Shown here: one piece after another, positions 21,749 to 34,183 of the stretch
Numbering within the stretch: the stretch's first letter is position 1
Layout: each line of letters begins with the position of its first letter
Source: Triglochin maritima
Lineage: Eukaryota > Streptophyta > Magnoliopsida > Alismatales > Juncaginaceae
Assembly (NCBI GenBank): GCA_963682175.1
Contig: OY821777.1
Coordinates: forward strand, 21,162,001-21,226,000
DNA: 64,000 nucleotides
Direction: 5' to 3'
Notes under the pieces: generated by a model
The model's database searches: none
Told to the model about the DNA's origin: nothing
Seen by the model: the letters and a program-made list of their open reading frames with translations, nothing else
Program-made: the position numbers and the translations under genes

Positions 21749-23347
21749 TGATTAGTATCATATCGTACATTTCATTCATGCTATATATCCTTTATTTTGC
21801 CCCATATTTATGCTACTCGGGTATTTATTTTGTATATTTCTGGGATTAGGCAATAAGGAAGAGAAAGAAAGAGAAAATGACCTAAATGCAAGAAGAATGG
21901 ACTGGTTTGAAAGGTTTATGGACCTGTTTGTAATGCACAAGGATTGGACTGTAAACATGGAGGGACCCAAGTGAAAATCTAGAAGGACCAAAGTGGAAAA
22001 ATATATATTGTGTCACAAAAGTCCGTACGTTGAGGAGTAAATCAACAATTAAAATCAAATCGGCTTGAGACAATGGACCAAGGCTCGATCCCACGTGCAA
22101 CAAAGGTAACTTAACCCACTATAGAAATTCCATATGGATCAGAGCTACTGGATGCACCATTGGCGAATGGTTCTAATCCGTTGAGTATCCAATTTCTCCA
22201 GCAGTTCGAGTTTTCAGGTCAGAAAATTATACAACATCAAGATATGATTTACAACTGTATGATTGTGCTCAGATTTATCCAGACCCTCTAATCTTCTATA
22301 AATACACTTGTAAATCTTCCTCCCACTTTTTCTTCCTTCTTCTCCAATTTTAGGCTAGGTTTTGTTCTTGCTTAGTAGTATAATGAAGGAGAAGATGAGC
22401 AACTTTGTAATCTCCATTTCTTAATCAAGTTAAGTTTTTATGTTCTTCATGTTGTTATCTTAAATTTGATGCAAATTTTGTTCAGTTGCTTTGATTAACT
22501 TTAGTTTTCTTTACTTGCTTATGAGCTGTTTTGTTTTTGTTATTTTCTTGGTTATGGAAATGAGTAGAGAGTAGTCCATCCCCATTGGGGAGTGGAGGGT
22601 GATGTGAAGTGTTGATGTGTTGTATTAGTGTGTGTGTCTAATCCTAATCTTGGAGCCTCACGTGAATTCCATAGCCATTTAGTGGGTTCCTTACTCTTGT
22701 CTTTAATGTGCTAATGGTCTTAATTGATGCTTAGCACATATTTTTGCTAGTGGGCCCACTTTATGGGGAATGATGAGGTGAGGATAAAGTTCGAGTGATA
22801 AAGAGATAATGATGGAATGTGGGAGCATGTGCTCTTGTTGGCATCATCTTAATTAATGTCTTGTATGTTTTAATTATAATGTTACATCTTAATTCATGTG
22901 GAGACATAGTTGGGTTTTGGTCATTTTGGATTCCATGTTCTTTATGTAATCATGTGGGTGTCTTTGTTCTCATCTTGATTAGTGTTTTGTATATTTTAAT
23001 GATGGTGATAAATCTTAATCCATGTAGAGACACACTTAGGATTATGACATTATAAGATTTTCATGTATGCATGTCATGAGCACTAAATATTACACACACA
23101 TGAATACACATTTACACTTTCGCATTCATTCTCCATTAAAAATACGAGATCCGTTTTTTGGTTACTTGTTTTTTTTATTTCCGTTGCACATGTCATGTAG
23201 TTAGTTTATCATAATCCCCCCATTCTCCTCTTATTTCCCACTAGAGTATGGTAGTCACAACAACACACACAAATCCTTGAGGTTTGACCTGTATTTCCCA
23301 TGTCTTCACCAACGTTGTGCACATGCGGTTATTAAAATGATCAATCA
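21749..23347 (+). repeat. 5' LTR of Athila element A0
   Basis: Begins TGATTAGTATCATATCG and ends ...GATCAATCA, followed by the primer site. A TATAAATA box lies at 22297-22304. It shares its family with solo LTR I (38012-55395). The U5 segment ending ...TTGTGCACATGCGG is the diverged form of a motif present in every Athila-type LTR here. Confidence 0.8.
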
Positions 23348-23353
23348 AGTTTT

Positions 23354-23371
23354 TGGTGCCGTTGCGGTGCA
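23354..23371 (+). other. Primer binding site of A0, decayed tRNA-Asp type
   Basis: TGGTGCCGTTGCGGTGCA, differing in a few bases from the tRNA-Asp site in elements N and E. Confidence 0.7.
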
Positions 23372-23477
23372 GTTGGTCGTAGTCATTGTTGTTTCCACCA
23401 TTTCGTTCGATTTTTCTCATATTTTTCTTTTAGTTTTGCTGTTGGACATGGGTCTGAGTGGACAGGGAACTACACTA

Positions 23478-23879
23478 ATTTAGGAGAAGTTTGGGAGAAA
23501 TGTCACTTCATGGTTAAGCGAGGGATCATACTTGGACATGTTGTCTCAAGTAAGGGAATTGAGGTCGATCCGAACAAAGTGGTCATATTGCTAATCTCCC
23601 ACCGCCACGTAATGTGAAGGATATCTGTGCCTTTTTGGAGCATGTTGGATTCTATCGATGGTTCATTTAGGATTTTAGTAAAATTACTCAACCTCTCACC
23701 GCTTTGTTGGCTATGGATGTCAATTTTGTGTTCACACCGGATTGCCACCATGCCTTTTTGACCTTGAAGAAAGAGCTGACTTCGGCTCCCATAATTAAGG
23801 CACCAGTGTGGATTGAACACCTCGAGTTGATGTGTGATGCATCTGACTTTGTTGTGGGAGCAGTGCTTAGGCAATGATT
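23478..23879 (+). pseudogene. Athila reverse transcriptase C-terminus and RNase H start
   Basis: Decayed pol. Readable motifs are WEKCHFMVKRGIILGH, then after frame lesions GIEVDPNKV, FLEHVGFYRWFI, FSKITQPLTALLA, and ELMCDASDFVVGAVLRQ at 23826-23874, which begins the RNase H domain. All sequence between the leader and this point (gag, protease, polymerase core with YIDD) has been lost. The frame is cut at 23879 by a solo LTR and resumes at 25996. Confidence 0.8.
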
Positions 23880-25995
23880 TGAAAGGAATGTGTTCTAAAA
23901 GTTTTACTTTTCTATGTCAATTATTATGAATTGGATGTGCAAACATTTTTTCCTTGATTAATGTATTCATCTTTTAGAAGTGTTAAGGAATAAACTCTTG
24001 GTCCTTAACTGTAGAGCTATAAAAGATAATGGTTTATATAAATCAAAAGTTATTCACAATCATGTTAATTGACATGGAACATTAATTACCGAGATAAGAT
24101 TATCATGTTGGTCATCGATAATTGTAGCTCTACAAATATTTGACGACACAAATATATAAAAGAGGAAAATGGTTACTTTTATATATTGAATAAACCTAGC
24201 ATGTGAAACATTATAGATTTGTGTTATGTGTCATTAATGCTTTCACTATGTCTGGAATCCTAAGATATGAGACTTATGTGTCTTCACATAAGAAGGGTTC
24301 AATTTGATTGTTTTCAAAAGCTATCAATGAGCATAGTGATAAATACAACAGTTGGTTGAGCTTGACTTTTGCTGGAAAAGATAGCTAGTCAAAAGATTAA
24401 AATTGTCTCTCTTAATTTTAGTGATGATATTAGTGGGCCCCTTGATAAAGAAAAATTATAATGTGCACAATGTGACTTGAGTTAAGTTACATATTTATAA
24501 TTAGCTTAAGAGATCAAGAAATGAATATATGATACAAAGGTGACACATTTCTACTTTGTATATTCTTAATATCACGAGGCAAGGGATGGACACAAGTGAT
24601 GTCTTTGCATCACTAAATGGATCGTGTTTTGTTCGAGTGAACAAGACATATATGCTGATTGGGTAACTATAGTGTGTAGCTAGATACCGCTTATAGTTTG
24701 TGATATTAAGTGTTTAATATCACTACCAATATAGCTTAGATCCTCCTATAGGTCACACCACAAAACTGGGATACAAGAAGCTTGATTTTGTATTCCTATG
24801 GTGTATTGGGTTTCATGTGAAATGGGATACACGTGGTGAATCAATAAAATCAATATGTCATGAAAATTGACATAATTAGAATCGTTAATAAATTCATAAG
24901 AGATGTATGTATTATGGCGGTGTAATAGTTTAACATTGCATAATATAATATGTTACATGATATATGAATTTGCTAAAAACCCCAAGGATCAAATTTTGTT
25001 GGATGAAAATCGAAAAAATCGAGTCAAAACGGTAGACCGTTTTGAGATCGGTCGACCGGGTTCTTCGAAATGGTCAACTAGACAAAGATCGGATGCGCAT
25101 GGGTTGACCAAAAATTATCAGGAGGTGTCTTGATAATACGATTAGTCGACTGGGCGTAATACGCGATCGACCAAAAATCTCCAGGAAATATTTTAGCCAT
25201 ATAACGGTCGACCGAAGTGAGACGTTGTTCGACCGAATTTTTCCAAGGAATTTTTCTCGTAAATATTCAGTCGACTATCTAGCTCACGTCCGACCGAACT
25301 TGTCAAAGCAACAACCGTTTGGTCGACCGAGTGGATATTTTGGTCGACCATTCGACATGATTCCGCCTTGAATTAGAAAGAGATTAATGTTTATCATGGG
25401 CTGGATTTGTTCCAATTGTGGTCAAACATTTTTAAGGATGATTATGTGTCAATTTATGATTGGTTTAAGGGAGTGAAAAGCAAGAGATCATGGGTTAATG
25501 GGTAGCCCATGATGTGGGTGTTGGGAGAGCCTATAAATAGGTCTCCTTTCCCTACTTGTTTAATAGTAATGCAAAATTGTCTCTCTCCCTAATCTCTCCA
25601 CTAATCCATCCGAAATTCACTTAATTAGTTAGAGTTTTTGGAGATTAAATCTCGTGGGAGCTTTAAAAGGGGTTATTAGCGTGATTCTAAACTTGATATA
25701 GAGATTGAATTGGCTAGCTCATTTCTCTCTAATCTTGTTTAGAGTTTGTTGAACACTTGGAGGCAAATCGATGGGCGATTCGACGAGCAACGTAACTCCG
25801 GATCTTCATTAATGTTTTAGAGAACCTTTGGGTATGATCCTCTCTTCTTTGTTTAGTTTAATATACATAGAATTGCATGATATTAGAATAAACACAAAAT
25901 AATGTACATGAAATCACTGAAAATATGAATATCAATCTTGTATGCATGTATAAGTTTTTTAAATATACACATACACAGGGACACAAAATCCTACA
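23880..25995 (+). repeat. Solo LTR of Copia family Q inside A0 RNase H
   Basis: Begins TGAAAGGAATGTGTTC and ends ...AAAATCCTACA, aligning throughout with the minus-strand LTR at 1510-3631. Flanked by TGATT (23875-23879) and CGATT (25996-26000), a 5-bp duplication with one change. The host codons support it: the RNase H frame continues on the right with RLDKLPYVIFYASRTF. A TATA box is at 25532-25539; GGTCGACC palindromes lie at about 25050, 25205, 25320 and 25350. Confidence 0.85.
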
Positions 25996-26604
25996 CGATT
26001 GGACAAATTGCCTTATGTGATCTTCTATGCCAGTAGAACATTTAATGATGCGCAATTGAACTACACTGTGACCGAGAAAGAATTCTTAGCGATTATATTC
26101 ACTTTGGAGAAATTCCGGTCGTACTTGATTGACTCTCACTTGATTATCTACTCTGATCTCACATCGTCAAGAACCTCATGGTGAAGAAAGATGCAAAATC
26201 TCGACTCTTGAGATGGATCTTGTTGTTAAAGAATTCGATCTAGAGATTTGGGACGAAATGGTGTGAAAACATAGTGGCGGACTACTTGTATCACCTTGAG
26301 ACGACCAACCCACAAAACCAAATTGTTAATGACAAATTTCCTGACGAGCAACTATTCACGATCGAGGATAACCCCATATTGGCTGACATTGTGAACTACC
26401 TCATGACCAAGCAACTTTCTCTAGGTTGGTCAAAATCTGACCAAACCAAATTTTAATCGAATGTCAGATTATTTCACTGGAACGACCCCTATATATTCAA
26501 ATACTGCCCTGACCAAATTTTCAGGCAGTACGTCACAAATAATGAGTTTGAAAGTGTGCTCCATTTTTGCCATTCTGAGGCATGTGGAGGACACATGATG
26601 AGCT
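25996..26604 (+). pseudogene. Athila RNase H and integrase zinc-binding region
   Basis: RNase H continues with LPYVIFYASRTF, NYTVTEKEFLAIIFTLEKF and IIYSD. Two frame changes later come ADYLYHLE and a decayed HHCC finger ending HFCHSEACGGHM (about 26555-26600), which binds DNA ends in integrase. The integrase catalytic core that should follow is missing; a Copia fragment begins here instead. Confidence 0.75.
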
Positions 26605-27100
26605 TCAAAATACATTCCATGACTTAGTTAAACAATATGAGATTATTTATGAAAAGAACAAGAATGCTAGAAAGTTGATAAATAATCTCCAAAGTTAAAT
26701 TGAAACATGCATGAATGAGAAGAATGAGGTACTTGCTAGGCATGAGGAAAATGCATTGAAACTTAGTAGTCTAAAAGCAACACCTAGTGATAGTGAACAA
26801 CTAAATCTTCAAGCTTGCAATGCACAATTAAGAGAAGATCTAGAAAAATTTACTAATGGGACCAAGATGCTTACCATGCTATTAGGTAGTCAAAGGTAAT
26901 CTTTGCAAAAAATGGTTTAGGATATAATTCAAAATTGAAAAACCATGTATCTCATACTACACTAATGGCAAGCATGTGTTCATTAATCATAGCTCTTCAA
27001 GTGTGGGCTCCTAAAACCAAAATGGTTTGTGTTCCCAAAGCTAACATTCAAGGAGCCAAAGTTGTTTGGGTACCTAAATCTACACTTGTAGGTGCTTGAA
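26605..27100 (+). pseudogene. Sirevirus-like gag C-terminus
   Basis: The tail of a long Copia gag. A helical, Lys/Glu-rich stretch (EKNKNARKLINNLQ, MNEKNEVLARHEENALKLSS) leads to KFTNGTKMLTMLLGSQR, then after frame lesions to KMVCVPKANIQGAKVVWVPK. The doubled W/CVPK motif is characteristic of this gag type. A zinc knuckle and protease should follow but the 3' untranslated region starts instead. Confidence 0.7.
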
Positions 27101-27349
27101 GAGGAGATCGGTGGTGACCGGGCAAGCTTGAGAGTCGAAGTCAAAGTCGGTTGCATCACCGAATAGAGATTAGAACCAAATTCAAAGATTCAAAGTTGGG
27201 TAAATTTTTTCTATCCTCTAAATATTTGATTAAATTGGTTCTAGTCTAGGTTTTAACATGCTTAATTGACATATCATATATTGATTCATTTCATATCTTA
27301 AAATTTGAATCACATCCATTGTTAAAGTGCCAAATTTGTAAATGGATGT

Positions 27350-27727
27350 CAAAAGGAGGAATGAATACATCACATGCATAATTGATATATTTTGCTTGAT
27401 GTTAAAAAAGGAGAATTAGATTTGAACTTAATCGAAAAATCATATTCACATTGATAGGGGGAGCTTATTGAATATCATTTACTTAGAGTAATGAAGTGCA
27501 AAATTTAGGGAGAGATACTTCATTACAAGACATCCAAATTCCATGTTAATCTTATGTTTTTTTGATGGATGTCAAAGGGGGAGAGATAGTTAAAGGGGGT
27601 AACTTGAAATTTCTGTTAATTGAACAAAAACTATGCACATCCATAGGGGGGGCATTTATATGCATAGTTTACAACTAAAATTTTCAAGTATTAAGATATA
27701 GGTTGCCATCATCAAAAAGGGGGAGAT
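27350..27727 (+). other. Array of polypurine-tract-like G runs before the LTR
   Basis: Successive tracts: GGAGGAATG (27355), AGGGGGAGC (27456), AAGGGGGAGAG and AAAGGGGGTAA (27575-27600), ATAGGGGGGGC (27642) and the last, CATCATCAAAAAGGGGGAGA (27706-27726), abutting the LTR. Repeated polypurine tracts of this kind are known from Sireviruses. Only the last is correctly placed to prime the LTR. Confidence 0.65.
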
Positions 27728-29238
27728 TGTTGGTTTTGTTACCTTAATCTATATTTTGGTGATTTAATCAACCTAATCGTAATTGTAATCAATGTAGAGT
27801 AGCACACATATTGCATAACATATATATTGCTTTATGCTAACCTCTACATGTGATCGAGACTCAAGGAAGAACGGATTCAAGTCAAGACATGTAATCAAGC
27901 TCATTTGAAGACATGTAATTTGCATTTCTTTTGACTCTTAGGAACTTTGTCTAATTGAGCATACTTGAGCTAAAATAAACTCAATCACACACTAGGTTCC
28001 GTATTGAAGTGACACACAAAATTTCACATCATTTGGACTTCAATAGATCACCTAAACGTAGACCAGAAAACACTAAAATTAAACCAGAACTGTCTGCCCA
28101 CATTCGGTCGAGCGACCCAAGCCTTTCGGTCGACCGAGTGATCAATTATCCTATAGTGTTTTAGACTGCCAACATTCGGTCGACCGAATCAACATAGTTT
28201 TCTGACCGTCGGGTTTGTCGTATTATACCAACGGTTGTATTCGAATTATTCACAAATACCCTAAAATACAAATTGCCTATCAATCGACCGTGGACCTATT
28301 TCGGTCGACCGAACGTAATTGTCTCCAAATTGTGCAACTACTTGGAAGTTTACGGTCGACCGAAGACTTTGGATCGGTCTACCGAACTTGTTCATTTTCG
28401 CCAACCCCGTAGAGTCTAGAAGTTTTCGGTCGACCGAACCTATCTCAGTGTTTGACCGTTAACTTAAGTGTACCTAAGTTATAGCCTGATCCGGTCGAAC
28501 GTTCCTTTATCGGTCGACCAAACCATGTTCCAAATTGCCTAACGGTCAACTGTTTGACCCGTCCGGTCGACCGAATTTGTTCTAAAATGTGTGCTGTAGA
28601 TTTCTATTTTGTGTTTCATACACAACAACTTACCACACTTAACCCCAACAACTATAACACCTTAGGAGCTTATAAATAGAGTTGTCCAATACCATTTCAC
28701 ACAACTCTCTCACTCCATATTGTCTCCTACATTAGAGAGAAAGCTCCAAACACTCCAAGCCTCAACCTTCCACACTTTAGTCTTAAATCCATTTCTCACT
28801 CAAGTGTGTTGAAGATTAGAGAGTGTAGTCCCACTTATTCATTGTTTAAGAAGAAATGGTCTTGTTGAAAGACCAAGACAAAGAGTATAGACTTCAGTGA
28901 GAGCCCGAAGTGATACTCTCAGATTGTGAGAGGAGCATCCAAGCTCGGCGAGAGTTGTTTGCGAGTTTGAAGATTGTAAACGGGTTCTCTCCCGACCTGG
29001 AACAGGGAGTGGTTAGTGAAGTCGTGAGCGGAGCTCGGTGATCTAAGCGGAGCTTGCAAGAGAGGACTAGGACCCTGGTGGGGTGCCGAACCTCTATAAA
29101 AATCCCCCATCTCATTGTGGTTTTCATATTTCCTTCCTTGCTTTTGTTTTTAATTCTGCTGCATCTTTGTTTATTAGGCAAGTATAGTTTGTTTACGGTT
29201 AAAAGTGATTAGAACTAAGCCGGATTCACGAATCTACA
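27728..29238 (+). repeat. 3' LTR of Copia fragment L
   Basis: Starts TGTTGGTTTTGTTACC and ends ...CACGAATCTACA. TATAAATA at 28671-28678. Six or more GGTCGACC palindromes lie between 28118 and 28570, mostly inside TCGGTCGACCGAA. Related to, but clearly diverged from, the M/K LTR family. Confidence 0.8.
28671..28678 (+). promoter_or_regulatory. TATA box in the L LTR
   Basis: TATAAATA about 100 bases downstream of the last GGTCGACC palindrome; same spacing order (palindromes, then TATA) as in LTRs at 17082-18565 and 31116-34183. Confidence 0.6.
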
Positions 29239-29690
29239 GTGTTGTGGGCTTTCCGCACCATGTATAAGAGCAATTTGGGTATGTCCCCATATCAAGTAGT
29301 GTATGGAAAAACTTGCCACCTACTCGTCGAGCTTGAGCACCGTGCTTTCTGGGTGATCAAGAACCTGAATACAGATCTTGATCAGGCAAGGGTGCAGTGT
29401 AAGCTCAACATCATGCAAAATCCCAAATTTCATAAGTCACGTGCCAAAACGTTTCACGATCGCATAATTATGCGAAAAGTGTTTACAGTTGAGAAGAAGG
29501 TGTTGCTCTACAACTCCCTATTTTATATCTTTGTAGGTAAGTTCTAGAGTCGATGGTCTAACCCGTTTATTGTGCAAACCGTATTACCTCATGGAGTGGT
29601 TGAAATCTTGAACCCAAGGAATGGGGACGTGTTCAAAGTTTATGGATAATGCCTCAAACCTTATTTGGAGGGGGCACCAGCTGAAGTCGT
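29239..29690 (+). pseudogene. Athila integrase C-terminus
   Basis: Resumes A0 pol with LWAFRTMYKSNLGMSPYQVV and LLVELEHRAFWVIKNLN, the conserved Athila pattern (WAYRTAYKTPIGMSPY, LPVELEHKAYWA). The tail has an altered SRWSNPFIV segment and KPYLEG. The frame has stops near 29548 and 29650. It would bind host chromatin or DNA; it is inactive. Confidence 0.8.
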
Positions 29691-30479
29691 GGAGGTATGA
29701 TCCTTCATAAACCTACCTCGCACTCAACCATTTAACTAGTTGAGATTTCCTGGTTGTACATCTTTAATATATATATATTGGTAAAGAAAAAAGGAAGATA
29801 GAAAAAAGATTGTCGTGGGTCCCAATTTTTGGGGCTCAATTTGTTAAACTTGTCCCATTTTTTGCACTTGTCGAAGTCAATAGCGCATGCACTATAGGAC
29901 ACCGGACTATATAGAGCACATTTGACTTGGTCAACTTCAGTTCCCATAGGAAAATTGAAGAACTTGTGCGCCTATTTTCCAAATATTAGATTGAATGGCG
30001 GTTTGAAATAATCTTTCCACACACACAACCCTTGCTATTTAAAGAACCTTTTCCTTGAGTTTTCTTTCACCCCACCTATCGCAAACAACCACATTCATCT
30101 CCACCCTGCCCCAACCACCTTCATTCCCAATTTTAGCTCCATTACTCCATCCGGATCCACCAGTGGCGGACTGAAACCTGCCTTTGGTGGGTCCTGTAGC
30201 AGATCGGGCGCTCTGTCTCAACCTTTTGGGTGCGCCGCCCGAAGACGTCTCTTTTCTTGTGTTCTACTTCAGTTTCCAGATCTAGAGTCCTCCTGGTGGG
30301 TTGGTGAGTATTTTGGTGATCCAAATTTCATTTTGTTGATTATACTTAGTCTTTTAAAACGTAGACTATTCATGCTTAAATCACTAATTGTGACCCAATT
30401 GTCCGTTTCCCCAAACTCAGCCAACATGACTTGTGTTTTTCGGGTCACGATTGTCATATCTATCAACCAGTTTGGATTT
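29691..30479 (+). other. A0 region between pol and the env-position ORF, no clear domain
   Basis: Continuation of A0. The plus frames carry a Pro/Ser-rich stretch (about 30060-30200) and many stops. No element boundary is seen. Confidence 0.4.
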
Positions 30480-31115
30480 TTATCCACCAGTGGCTAATGT
30501 GTTGGCGGATTTAGCCTTCCTTTTCTCTGTTGGTTGGAAAAACAAGTTATGGGCACAATCCTGCAGTTAGAGACATCCTTTGATGGAATCAGACTTGCAT
30601 TTATCATTACTCATATAGGGATGCCTTTCGATGTTCGCATTTCCAAACATGGGTGTGCCCCTCTCCTTTATGGAGATGGGAGTAGGTATTCTGCCCCATC
30701 CATGGTAAATTCATTTTACAGTTCCCTGACCAATGACGGTGAATGAATGATGTTCACCATCAACGGTAGTACTTATCCTCTCACCCCCAATGTTATCGCG
30801 GATATTACTGGGTTGCTTGTTTGGATTGTAAGGTCCACCAATGTCGCACAATGAAGTTCTATTGTTACGTGACAGGTAGAAGGAACCAGATAAATCTTCA
30901 TGGGATTTTAAGTGATGCTCATCTATTTAAAAATGTGCATGTGGCCACTCCTTGGGTAAGCAATAACATCTTGGCTTTGTGGAACCACTCCACCTTCTCC
31001 GCAGCTTGCCTAGACTTAGTTTATGTCTTAATGAATAGAGACCAGCACTGCATTTGCTATGAACTCCTGTACACACTACAAAAGGGTGCACGGGAGGGGA
31101 GGCAACCTTTGCCCC
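30480..31115 (+). pseudogene. A0 ORF in the env position, plant-transposon protein-like domain, broken
   Basis: Athila elements carry an ORF after pol, sometimes called env-like; this one matches the soluble plant-transposon protein domain rather than a membrane glycoprotein. Readable pieces are VNSFYSSLTNDGE (about 30705), TPNVIADITGL (about 30790) and, in the shifted frame, TPWVSNNILALWNHSTFSAA (about 30940-31000). No signal peptide or transmembrane segment is seen. The frame is cut at 31115 by composite J. The empty-site frame is open across the junction and continues at 57464. Confidence 0.55.
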
Positions 31116-34100
31116 TGTTGTCTTTTTGGCTGATAATCGTTAATTCATTTTGATGATTAATTAACTTATCAACAAACGCATGTATTTATATCATTACATA
31201 ACATGCATATGTACACATATATTTGGTTTACTAACCTTTTCAGGAGACAAGTGTTACACAAGACAAGAAATCAAGTTAAATAATAGATAGGATTTATGTT
31301 TCTTGTTATTAGGATTCAAATCTAAGTTGGGCACTTGAACTCTTGATTGAATTGCATTGCATGTTCCATAGAAACCTATAGAAGCTCATACGTACTTCCA
31401 TATCAAACCGACTTTCTTAGGTGACTGATAACACATAGAAATTCCACTTAAAATTGAAATTCCGCTTCATTGGGTCGATCGGTAGACCATCTGGTTCGAC
31501 CGAATTTAATAGACTCTCAATTCTTTCCCAGAACGGTCGAACGGTAGTCTTGTGGTTCGATCGATTATTAACAAGCTCTTTTCCTATTCAAAGCAGTCGA
31601 CCATTTCTTTATCCCCGTTCGACCGTTACCATGTGTCAACCGATATATCCCAATTCATTTGATTCTATCTTCTTCATAGGTTATATCTTGACATGTGTCG
31701 CAGTTAGTGTGCAAACCGGTCGATCGAAACTTGACTTTTGTTCCACCGTTTGACACTTTGTATTTCATTTAATATGATTGTTATACTAGTCCTTATCACA
31801 CAATGGTCGTATACACATACTTCAACTAATCCAATTCGTATTTTGGCCACCGGTTGAACAGAGACATAACGACGGTTGACTATATCAGGAACAATTCAAA
31901 CTCCCAAACTTTTTGTTATTTTCGGTCCAACTGGATTCTTATTTGGTTCACCCGTTACCTCAATTGTTTATTATTATTCTAGGCAAAACCCTCTGAATAG
32001 TCGACTGTTCCTTTATCTGGTTTGACCAGTCACTTAAGTTCTTGCCTTGGTCGTTCAACCGGTATGCTCTTCATGTCAACCATTTTCTTATTCACAAGAA
32101 ACCGATCAACCACTACACTCGATCTGATCGACTACTTGTGTCCTGATTGGAGTTATGAACTTGTCTGTTTTATGTATCTTACTCATTCATTACCACTTCA
32201 ATCCCACTGGCTAGATTTCGTTTGGAGCTTATAAATAGAGCTTAGAACAACCTTACAATGTCACCAATCCTTTCTCGAAAGTTCATACTCTCATACTACT
32301 CTCATTTGCTCTAAAATTCTCTTTGTGCTCAAATATTTCCACTTGAATCATTCATCGCATTCATCAATCTTTCAATTGCTTGAGATTAGAAGTGTTACTA
32401 AAATTCTATTACAAAGCATCGTATTAGCCTACGAAGTGAAGGTCTTCTTGGATTGTGAGAAGATGGTCCAAGCTTGGCGAGGGTGTTCGCGAGCTTGAAA
32501 TGTGAAGACTTCATCTCGGCCCAGAACGGATATCTGAATAGTGGAGTGATTGACATCATTTCATGCATATCTTTGTGTCTTATATCCATTATCTTTCACT
32601 CAAACAATGCTACGTAACGAGTTTAATGTTTAGTTTTCAGGAATAAGTAGGTTTGAGAAGGAGAGACTATAAATGGACCTAATAGCAGGGAAAATGACTG
32701 AGTTGAAAGACTCGAGGACTAAGATGCAAGATTGAAGGACCTGAATATAAGATCGAAGGACCAATGAGCAAACAAGAATACTCCACACCATCATAGGGAG
32801 TATTTTGGCAATTCAATTCGGGTCGGAGTTCCAGCAAGCGAATTAGATGCATCAAAGACCAACAAAGACATCCAGAAAAGCCCACACGAATCAACGGCCG
32901 GATCCCAACAATATAGACCACCAATTGGCGGTCCAAGACCGCAGATTGGCGGTCTATTTTGATCCGGATCCGGTAAGATTTTGTAGGGTCGCGTATTAGT
33001 GTGTATGTAGTCTATTTATGGTATTTGTTTAGTCCCATACCGGGTGATTATCCCGGATTACCTTTTTCTATGGATACAAATAGAACTCTCCCGCCTCGCT
33101 TGTATCCCATCTCTCTCTTGGTGGCCATCCTCTCTACTAGGAGTAAAAGCCTTGAAGCAAAAACCCCCGGTGGAGAGAGGTTACTTGTAATTGAGTGAGT
33201 AATAATAGATGTTTTCCTTTAGTTATGTTGTTTCGTTCTTAGTTTAATTTCCTTTCATATGCTTGCATGCTTCTTTAGTTTTATGTCCTTTTAGCTTCTT
33301 TAATATTTCTTGCTTGCTTAGGTTAATTTCATTTCAGTAGAATGTTTCATTTTAATGTATGTTGTAGTGTAATGATTAGTGAGTAGTTACATCCCCATTT
33401 GGGGGTGGAGAAATATGTGATATGATTATGAGATGTAGTAGGTGTGTGTTATCTTAATCCCTTGAGCCTTAAATGATTTCCATAATCTTCTAATGAGATT
33501 TCACTCTTTTCTTTGATATGCTAATGCTCTTGAATGAAGCTTAGCTTATGCTTAGATTAGTGGACCTATTTTATGGGGAATGATAAGGTGAGGATATAGA
33601 TGTAATTGATGAAGGAAACATGACTTGTAGTTGTATGTACTCTTGTTGCCTTTACCTTGGTTAATGCCTTCTATGTTTTAATGATAATGTGCTATCTTAT
33701 TTCATGTGGAGGCATAGTGGGGTTTGGTCTTTATACATGAGTTCATTTAGCTTCATTCCAATTATTGTCTTGTATGTTTTAATGATATTGGGTTATCTTA
33801 TTTCATGTGGAGGCAAAGTTGGATTTAGTTTTATGATTTTCAAGCACTACATGTTGTGATGAGCATAATTGAACACACACACACATATCTTTGTATTCAC
33901 ACTCTTTCTCTACCCCCTATGGGGTTTAGTTTTATTGCTTATCTTCCATTTCCTTTTTGCATTGTAGTGTAGTTTGACCATAGCTCCTTTCTCTCCTTTC
34001 TTTCCCACTCGCCTTCGAACAAACTAAAGTCGACACACCTCCCTGTGGATCGACCCGTATTTTCCATCGCTTCAATGCGGTCGTGCACTTGCGGTTATAA

Positions 34101-34183
34101 TTAAAACGTTCAATCATGGAGTACGCGAAGTTGCTCAAGGAGGAGCATTTCGTAAGACAGGACTAGTATTCAGTGGTTGGATC
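31116..34183 (+). repeat. Left LTR of J (K copy), split by a solo LTR and missing its 3' end
   Basis: Segments 31116-32546 and 34117-34183 together match the complementary strand of LTR M and of 56306-57458. TATAAATA at 32230-32237; degenerate CGGTCGACCG-type palindromes at 31475-32110. About 160 bp at the U5 end are missing compared with M; the sequence passes directly into the env-position ORF of J in the opposite orientation. Confidence 0.75.
32547..34116 (+). repeat. Athila-type solo LTR inside LTR K
   Basis: Starts TGATTGACATCATTTCATG, ends ...AACGTTCAATCA, with perfect 5-bp duplications TGGAG at 32542-32546 and 34117-34121. The host LTR reads continuously across when it is removed. Two palindromes based on ACCACCAATTGGCGGTCC and GACCGCAGATTGGCGGTC lie at about 32918-32957. 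Confidence 0.9.

Larger units (their letters stand above)
26605..29238 (+). mobile_element. 3' fragment of a Sirevirus-like Copia element (L), pol deleted
   Basis: Plus-strand order: gag C-terminus (26605-27100), no pol at all, a guanine-tract-rich 3' untranslated region, polypurine tract and an LTR (27728-29238). It sits in A0 integrase; the A0 frame resumes at once after the LTR end with LWAFRTMYKSNLGMSPYQVV. The left boundary has no LTR, so a deletion removed the Copia 5' end together with the A0 integrase core. Confidence 0.7.

Noticed and set aside
28118..28570. Regularly recurring palindromes that could suggest a CRISPR-like array
   Set aside because: Spacing is irregular, units are short, and they lie in LTR U3 regions of a plant genome with no cas genes.
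30480..31115. A true envelope glycoprotein in A0
   Set aside because: No signal peptide, transmembrane segment or cysteine pattern is visible; the motifs match the soluble plant-transposon protein domain.
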